Source: a virus
DNA length: 28,278 bases
IMG/VR virus record: IMGVR_UViG_3300002514_000018
Location: 366 to 28,643 of that record
Reading direction: 5' to 3' (one strand)
Numbering within the stretch: the stretch's first letter is position 1; the number at the start of each line of letters is the position of its first letter. The position numbers and the translations under genes are program-made. Below the pieces are notes generated by a model. It was not told where the DNA came from, searched no databases, and saw nothing but the letters and a program-made list of their open reading frames with translations. Shown here one piece after another: positions 23,812 through 28,278 of the stretch.

Positions 23812-24109
23812 AAAATCAAGACTTAAGCAGATCATTAAAGAAGAGCTAGATAATCTATCATTCGATACCGATGAAGAAGAAATGGATCTCAATGAGCCTA
23901 TGTACCGCCTTCGCGATGAGATCCAAGACGCAGCAAGAGATGCAATGAGGACCATCGCCATTAGAGAGTTAAAAGGAAGAGTCAGTCAAGATAAACTAGC
24001 ATCAACAGTCCAAGACATCGAGCATGAGTTTGAACAAGTCTTGATGGATGCTTTAACACCAGCGGCAGGAGGTCTTATGGCCATCATTGCTACCGCAAAA
24101 GGAAATTAA
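23801..24109 (+). CDS. Small protein with basic N-terminal tag (KKSRLKQIIKEEL)
   Basis: A 102-residue protein; GGAGG lies at about 23789-23793, eight bases before ATG 23801. Residues 1-15 (MKIKKSRLKQIIKEE) repeat the start of the 14721 protein at 12 of 15 positions. The tag has I-K-E followed by E, matching the (I/L)-x-E cut rule of T4 prohead protease. After an acidic segment (FDTDEEEMDLNE) the rest is amphipathic helix (LRDEIQDAARDAMRTIAIRELKGRV, DIEHEFEQVLMDAL) ending in a small hydrophobic stretch (GGLMAIIATAKGN). It precedes the terminase region, where head genes cluster. I infer an internal head or scaffold-associated protein; no homologous family is known to me by name. Confidence 0.7.
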   Translation: MKIKKSRLKQIIKEELDNLSFDTDEEEMDLNEPMYRLRDEIQDAARDAMRTIAIRELKGRVSQDKLASTVQDIEHEFEQVLMDALTPAAGGLMAIIATAKGN

Positions 24110-24112
24110 ACA

Positions 24113-24604
24113 ATGTCAGAGAAAACACTAACCATTATCCGAGGACTAGCTCAGGCAGCAGCAGGAGCATATGACGGAGCCAAAGATTCAGAAGGCAAGC
24201 CAGTGGAACTTGGCTTGAAAAGAGAAGATGGAAACATTATTGTAGATTCCCGTGTTATTGATGGGTTTAAATGCCGTTTCGCTGGCCCTATTATGATTGT
24301 TTCTTATCAGTCAGATATTCAACTCAAAGATGTGTACAGTGGAAGTTTCGAAAATGACATTGAAGCTACGTTTGGTGATATTATCAAATACATCAAAAAA
24401 GAATATCACAAGATCACTGGCAAAGCTTGCAACCTAAAGGCGCAAGGAGAGGCTGATATCCTAATCCAAGAGACATCTAGAGTCAGAGTCTTCGTGACAG
24501 CCCATAAAAACTACTTGATTGGCGATTTGGCTGATGTAAAAGATCCAGAAAAGGTTTTGTCCGAAAGGTTTGAGTCCAAATTTAGAACATTCCTTGATTT
24601 GTAA
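24113..24604 (+). CDS. Unknown protein directly upstream of the large terminase
   Basis: A 163-residue protein, ATG 24113 with AAAGGA upstream and a 3-base gap from the preceding gene. The N-terminus is a short helix rich in Ala and Gly (IIRGLAQAAAGAYDG); the rest looks alpha/beta, with strands GNIIVDSRVID, GPIMIVSYQSD and SRVRVFVTAHKNYLIGD and a helix IIKYIKKEYHKITG. Position and length recall T4 gp16, the small terminase (164 residues, just upstream of gene 17), but small terminases are mainly helical with a central coiled coil, which I do not see here. I therefore leave it unnamed. It could be a head-assembly or packaging accessory. Only 3 bases separate it from the terminase gene. Confidence 0.65.
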   Translation: MSEKTLTIIRGLAQAAAGAYDGAKDSEGKPVELGLKREDGNIIVDSRVIDGFKCRFAGPIMIVSYQSDIQLKDVYSGSFENDIEATFGDIIKYIKKEYHKITGKACNLKAQGEADILIQETSRVRVFVTAHKNYLIGDLADVKDPEKVLSERFESKFRTFLDL

Positions 24605-24607
24605 ACT

Positions 24608-26182
24608 ATGGCTTATAGCTTAACAAGAGAAGAAATTCTAAAAGAACTTGTTAAATGTGGCAAAAATCCGGCATATTTTATCAACAACTATGCTAAGATT
24701 TCACACCCACTGAAGGGCCTAATACCGTTCAAAATGTATCCCTTTCAGGAGCAGCTTGTACACGATTTTAGTGACCATCGTTTTAACATTATTTTAAAAG
24801 CTCGGCAGCTTGGCATATCAACCGTCTCAGCAGCTTATATCGCTTGGATGATGATGTTTCACCGAGATAAGAATGTTTTGGTTATTGCTACAAAGTTTGG
24901 TACAGCCGCCAACCTTGTTAAAAAGGTAAAAGCGATCCATCGTAACCTTCCCGAATGGATGCGTATCGCCAAGATATCCATTGACAACAGAACATCCTTT
25001 GAGTTGTCTAATGGTTCGCAAATCAAAGCGTCTTCAACATCTTCAGACGCCGGTCGTTCTGAAGCGCTATCCCTCCTCGTTATTGATGAGGCCGCCCACG
25101 TTGAGGGTCTCGATGAGTTATGGACTGGCCTTTACCCTACATTGTCAACTGGAGGCCGCTGTATCGCCCTTTCAACCCCAAACGGGTGTGGTAATTGGTT
25201 TCATCAAACGTATATTGATTCTGAAGAGAATCGTAACGATTTTTATCAAACACGGCTACCGTGGGATGTACATCCCGACAGAGATATGGTTTGGTTTGAT
25301 AAAGAGACAAAGAATATGTCTCGAACTCAAATAGCCCAAGAGCTTGAGTGCAACTTCAATATGTCAGGTGAAACAGTATTTCATCCTGAAGATATGGAAA
25401 AACTAAGAGTTTTTGTCAAGGAGCCCAAGTATCGCACTGGATTCGATCGTAACTTTTGGATCTGGGAAGAATATCAAGAAGGCTTCACCTATATGGTCTC
25501 GGCTGATGTCGCCCGTGGCGACGGCAAAGATTATTCCACATTTCATATTTTTAAAATTGAGACAATGGAGGTCGTAGGAGAATACCAGGGCAAGCTAACC
25601 CCAGATATGTTTGCAAGAATGCTGCTGGATGTTGGCCGCCAATATGGTGAATGTATGGTGGTAGTAGAAAATAACACAATCGGATGGACAGTACTGGATA
25701 AAATACAAGAATCAGGATACCCTAATTTATTTTATTCCTACAAGTCTTCTCACGATTATGTAGATCCTCTAACTGCTGAAACAAAAAACAACACTGTTAT
25801 GGGTTTTTCGATGACATCCAAGACAAGACCATTAGTTGTTGCAAAATTAGAAGAATTCGTTAGAAATAAACTAGTTACAGTGTATTCTAAGCGATTACTT
25901 AATGAAATGGAGACTTTTATTTGGCACAATGGCAAGCCCCAAGCTATGAAAAAGTACAATGATGATTTAATCATGGCTTTTGCAATTGGGTGTTGGGTCA
26001 AAGACACAGTATATACAACAAACCAAAGAGACGCAGAATATAGAAAAGCGTTTCTTTCTACAATGGCAAAATCATCATCAGAACTGAACACTTCTATCTC
26101 AGGTATGGTAGGATACAAGGTAAATAAGAAGACGCAGCAAATCGAACAAAACAAAGAATTCATCTGGCTTCTCAAGGGTTAA
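24608..26182 (+). CDS. terL: Terminase large subunit (T4 gp17 type)
   Basis: A 524-residue packaging motor with N-terminal ATPase and C-terminal RNase H-like nuclease. The ATPase has a variant Walker A KARQLGIST (64-72), where the usual P-loop Lys at the GK position is Ile and K64 may serve instead, as in other terminases with a displaced lysine. Walker B is LLVIDEA (D160, E161), and the coupling motif is ALSTPNG (188-193). The nuclease acidic residues are D300 (VSADVARGDGKDYS), E354 (VVVENN) and D452/D453 (NDDLIMAFAI), in the same order as in gp17. T4 gp17 has 610 residues, so this one lacks some terminal sequence. No clear ribosome site precedes the ATG, so coupling to the gene three bases upstream is likely. 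The portal gene follows after 5 bases. Confidence 0.95.
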   Translation: MAYSLTREEILKELVKCGKNPAYFINNYAKISHPLKGLIPFKMYPFQEQLVHDFSDHRFNIILKARQLGISTVSAAYIAWMMMFHRDKNVLVIATKFGTAANLVKKVKAIHRNLPEWMRIAKISIDNRTSFELSNGSQIKASSTSSDAGRSEALSLLVIDEAAHVEGLDELWTGLYPTLSTGGRCIALSTPNGCGNWFHQTYIDSEENRNDFYQTRLPWDVHPDRDMVWFDKETKNMSRTQIAQELECNFNMSGETVFHPEDMEKLRVFVKEPKYRTGFDRNFWIWEEYQEGFTYMVSADVARGDGKDYSTFHIFKIETMEVVGEYQGKLTPDMFARMLLDVGRQYGECMVVVENNTIGWTVLDKIQESGYPNLFYSYKSSHDYVDPLTAETKNNTVMGFSMTSKTRPLVVAKLEEFVRNKLVTVYSKRLLNEMETFIWHNGKPQAMKKYNDDLIMAFAIGCWVKDTVYTTNQRDAEYRKAFLSTMAKSSSELNTSISGMVGYKVNKKTQQIEQNKEFIWLLKG

Positions 26183-26187
26183 CATAA

Positions 26188-28134
26188 ATGGCAAAAAATC
26201 AGAACTACAATCCGCGCAATCCCAAAAACTCTCTTTATCGCAAGCTTACGCGCCTTTTATCTGGGCCACTAGCTGATTACAAGCAGCAACAGCCCAGACA
26301 GCTAAAGAGACGACAACTTAACAAATACAATTTCCAATCGTCCAGCGGCCAATCTTTTAAGCGTGGGCAATATAATCCTTATGAGTTTTTAACTCCTAAC
26401 TTTATGTCGAATCAAAATCGTGCCGAGAGGTATGCCGATTTTGATCAAATGGAATACACACCAGAGATTGCTTCAGCGCTAGACATCTACGCTGATGAAA
26501 TGACTACATCGACACCAATCAACCCTTTATTGGGGATCAAATGTCGAAATGAAGAAATAAAATTAGTTCTTGAGCACTTGTACCATGAAGTTTTAAACAT
26601 TGATTTTAACTTGTTTGGATGGTGCCGAACAATGTGTAAGTATGGTGATTTCTTCCTGTACTTGGACATCGATGACAAAGAAGGCGTGCAATACGCCGTT
26701 GGCTTACCTTCTAGCGAAGTTGAAAGATTAGAGGGCCAAGATAAAACAAACCCTAACTACGTCACTTACCAATGGAACTCAGGCGGAATCACCTTTGAGA
26801 ATTGGCAATTGGCTCACTTTCGTATTCTAGGCAACGACAAATACGCCCCCTATGGGACCTCGATCCTCGATGCTGCCCGTAGGATCTGGCGTCAGTTGAC
26901 GTTGCTAGAAGATGCGATGATGTCTTATCGTATCGTCCGATCACCCGAACGACGAGTTTTTTATGTTGATGTCGGAAACATCCCGCCAGAAGACGTTGAG
27001 CAATATATGCAAAAGGTTATGACTCAGATGAAGCGTAACCAAGTTGTGGATGCTGACAATGGCCGCGTGGACCTGCGCTACAATCCAATGAGCGTTGAGG
27101 AAGATTATTTCATCCCCCAGCGAGGAAATCAATCCACTCGTGTTGAATCTCTTCCTGGCGGAACGTATACGGGTGACATCGACGATGTTAAGTACCTAAG
27201 AGATAAACTCTTCTCAGCCCTTAAAATCCCGGCTTCTTATCTGGCTCAGACTGAGGGGGGCAACGAAGACAAGACTACATTAGCTCAAAAAGATATTCGG
27301 TTTGCAAGGACGATACATAGATTACAAAGGTCTGTCGTTGCAGAGTTGGAGAAAATTGGAATTGTTCATCTGTTTACTATGGGATATCGAGGAAAAGACC
27401 TCGTATCGTTTGATCTATCTCTTAACAATCCATCCAAACTTGCTGAATTACAAGAGCTAGAATCTTGGAGGACCAAATTTGAAGTAGCCTCCAGCGCTAC
27501 TGAAGGGTACTTCAGCAAGCGATGGGTTTTCAAAAACCTCTTTAACCTTCCTGAAGAAGAGATCGTGCGTATGCAAAGAGAATTATATTTCGATAAAAAG
27601 TTTGCTGCGGCCCTTGAGGGAGTTGCTGAAGAAATGGCGACCGACGAAGCTCCTGGCGGCGGCGGCCTAGACGCCGAATTTGGCGAAGAAGGCGACGATG
27701 CTGAGATGGAAGACATCTTAGACGAACCAGAAGGAGGCGCTCCCGAAGGCGAAGAAGATGTTCTTCTAGCTGAACCTGGAAAGCGAGATGTGGATAAAAA
27801 GACAGGCAAGACTACAGAAACTGATTGGATGGGCCGCCCAAAAACCACCACTCCTAAGTCTAAGGGAAAATGGTATATCCCAACAGAATGGGATGGAAGA
27901 CGGGACCAGAAAAAGAAAAGTTACAAGTCCCTCTACGCCGACGAGACAGGCAGAGCCACTGACAGAAATGTCGTCGGCGCTGGCCACCAGGCGTTATTAC
28001 GGCTAGGCAAAGGTGTGTTTACCGAAAATCAATCTAATTATAATACTGAAGAGAACAATTTGATGCGTCTTAACCATGAGTTGAAGATGCTGATCGAAAA
28101 AATGGAGTCGAAAAAAGATGAAGTTCAAACATAA
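26188..28134 (+). CDS. Portal protein (T4 gp20 type) with long acidic C-terminal extension
   Basis: A 648-residue protein, with AAGGG about nine bases before ATG 26188. The pattern RAERYADFDQMEYTPEIASA, ALDIYADEMTT, then MCKYGDFFLYL, SPERRVFYVDVGN, RVESLPGG and ALKIPASYLAQ is that of gp20-type portals: the clip/stem core around which the dodecamer forms at the unique head vertex and through which DNA is pumped by the terminase encoded upstream. T4 gp20 has 524 residues; here about 170 residues follow the core, beginning with a Gly/Glu/Asp-rich region (about 474-534) and then a Lys-rich part and a final coiled coil. The extension may contact scaffold, or may be trimmed during maturation. The gene overlaps the next by 17 bases. 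Confidence 0.93.
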   Translation: MAKNQNYNPRNPKNSLYRKLTRLLSGPLADYKQQQPRQLKRRQLNKYNFQSSSGQSFKRGQYNPYEFLTPNFMSNQNRAERYADFDQMEYTPEIASALDIYADEMTTSTPINPLLGIKCRNEEIKLVLEHLYHEVLNIDFNLFGWCRTMCKYGDFFLYLDIDDKEGVQYAVGLPSSEVERLEGQDKTNPNYVTYQWNSGGITFENWQLAHFRILGNDKYAPYGTSILDAARRIWRQLTLLEDAMMSYRIVRSPERRVFYVDVGNIPPEDVEQYMQKVMTQMKRNQVVDADNGRVDLRYNPMSVEEDYFIPQRGNQSTRVESLPGGTYTGDIDDVKYLRDKLFSALKIPASYLAQTEGGNEDKTTLAQKDIRFARTIHRLQRSVVAELEKIGIVHLFTMGYRGKDLVSFDLSLNNPSKLAELQELESWRTKFEVASSATEGYFSKRWVFKNLFNLPEEEIVRMQRELYFDKKFAAALEGVAEEMATDEAPGGGGLDAEFGEEGDDAEMEDILDEPEGGAPEGEEDVLLAEPGKRDVDKKTGKTTETDWMGRPKTTTPKSKGKWYIPTEWDGRRDQKKKSYKSLYADETGRATDRNVVGAGHQALLRLGKGVFTENQSNYNTEENNLMRLNHELKMLIEKMESKKDEVQT

Positions 28135-28278
28135 CAAGAAGAGGAACACGGCTCTGCTATATGAGTATCTTGTTAAAGAATTAACAAGATGTGTTTTAAA
28201 AGAAGACAAGTCTACAAAAAAGAAGATCGTCGCGATTCTAACTGAATTTTTTCAAAAAAATTCGATACTTGCAAAAGA
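28118..28278 (+). CDS. Start of a basic helical protein downstream of portal (3' end outside window)
   Basis: An ATG at 28118, inside the end of the portal gene, opens a frame that stays open to the window end (53 residues visible). The sequence begins MKFKHNKKRNTALLYEYLVKE and continues LTRCVLKEDKSTKKKIVAIL, so it is strongly basic and helical. Position after the portal is where T4-like phages carry prohead core, protease and scaffold genes. The start of this protein resembles one I recall from marine phages, of unknown function. The 17-base overlap and the continuing open frame support it as a real, translationally coupled gene. The product cannot be named from this fragment. Confidence 0.6.
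   Translation, partial: MKFKHNKKRNTALLYEYLVKELTRCVLKEDKSTKKKIVAILTEFFQKNSILAK

Noticed and set aside
27366-27851. Minus-strand open frame of 161 codons over the portal C-terminus
   Set aside because: Ser/Pro-rich shadow of the Glu/Gly-rich coding strand; no ribosome site or recognisable protein character.
1-28278. tRNA genes, CRISPR arrays, insertion sequences and integrase or att sites
   Set aside because: Looked for and not seen: no cloverleaf-like segments with CCA-type ends, no short regularly spaced repeats, no transposase or integrase motifs.

Overview
The window is a continuous piece of a tailed double-stranded DNA phage genome (Caudoviricetes, probably a contractile-tailed, T4-related lineage). 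All 23 genes I accept lie on the + strand, are packed tightly (many TGATG, ATGA or TAATG junctions) and leave no gap longer than 114 bases. The phage assignment rests on a T4 gp17-type large terminase next to a gp20-type portal, two tail fibres ending in S74-type self-cleaving chaperone domains, a primase, a RuvC-like resolvase and a phage-style Mre11/Rad50 protein. The sequence is AT-rich by eye. Several uncharacterised proteins look to me like proteins seen in marine phage genomes, but that is memory, not a search. The host cannot be named; signal peptides and periplasm-facing coiled coils suggest a Gram-negative one.

Layout. (1) 1-13217: seven virion-type proteins in a row, four of them large (the first is cut by the window start). 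None has a textbook sheath, tube or tape-measure signature. Two share an N-terminal domain (3103 and 9991 genes) and two others are full-length paralogues (10935 and 12078 genes). (2) 13214-18489: DNA metabolism: RuvC-like resolvase, DnaG-type primase with zinc finger and TOPRIM, a small protein with a basic N-terminal tag, then a single-chain Mre11-Rad50 fusion behind a strong extended -10 promoter. (3) 18490-20420: a short UDP-sugar dehydrogenase and three small membrane proteins that look like a lysis or envelope module. (4) 20420-23326: two fibre genes; the second has its own structured leader, three exact 225-base repeats, host-like codon use and a tandem intrinsic terminator. (5) 23422-28278: a Cys-rich small protein, a second protein with the same N-terminal tag, an unknown protein, the large terminase, the portal, and the beginning of one more gene.

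How it fits together. Regions 1 and 4 supply the tail and the receptor-binding tips; region 5 supplies the packaging motor and portal. Resolvase and Mre11-Rad50 would clear branched replication DNA before packaging, as endonuclease VII and gp46/47 do in T4. The two proteins sharing the tag MK(L/I)KKSRL..II.EEL may be cargo of the prohead, because the tag carries the (I/L)-x-E cleavage pattern used by T4 prohead protease on internal head proteins. This tag, the Mre11-Rad50 fusion with a non-standard zinc hook, and the paired periplasmic coiled-coil membrane proteins are the most interesting candidates for undescribed biology.
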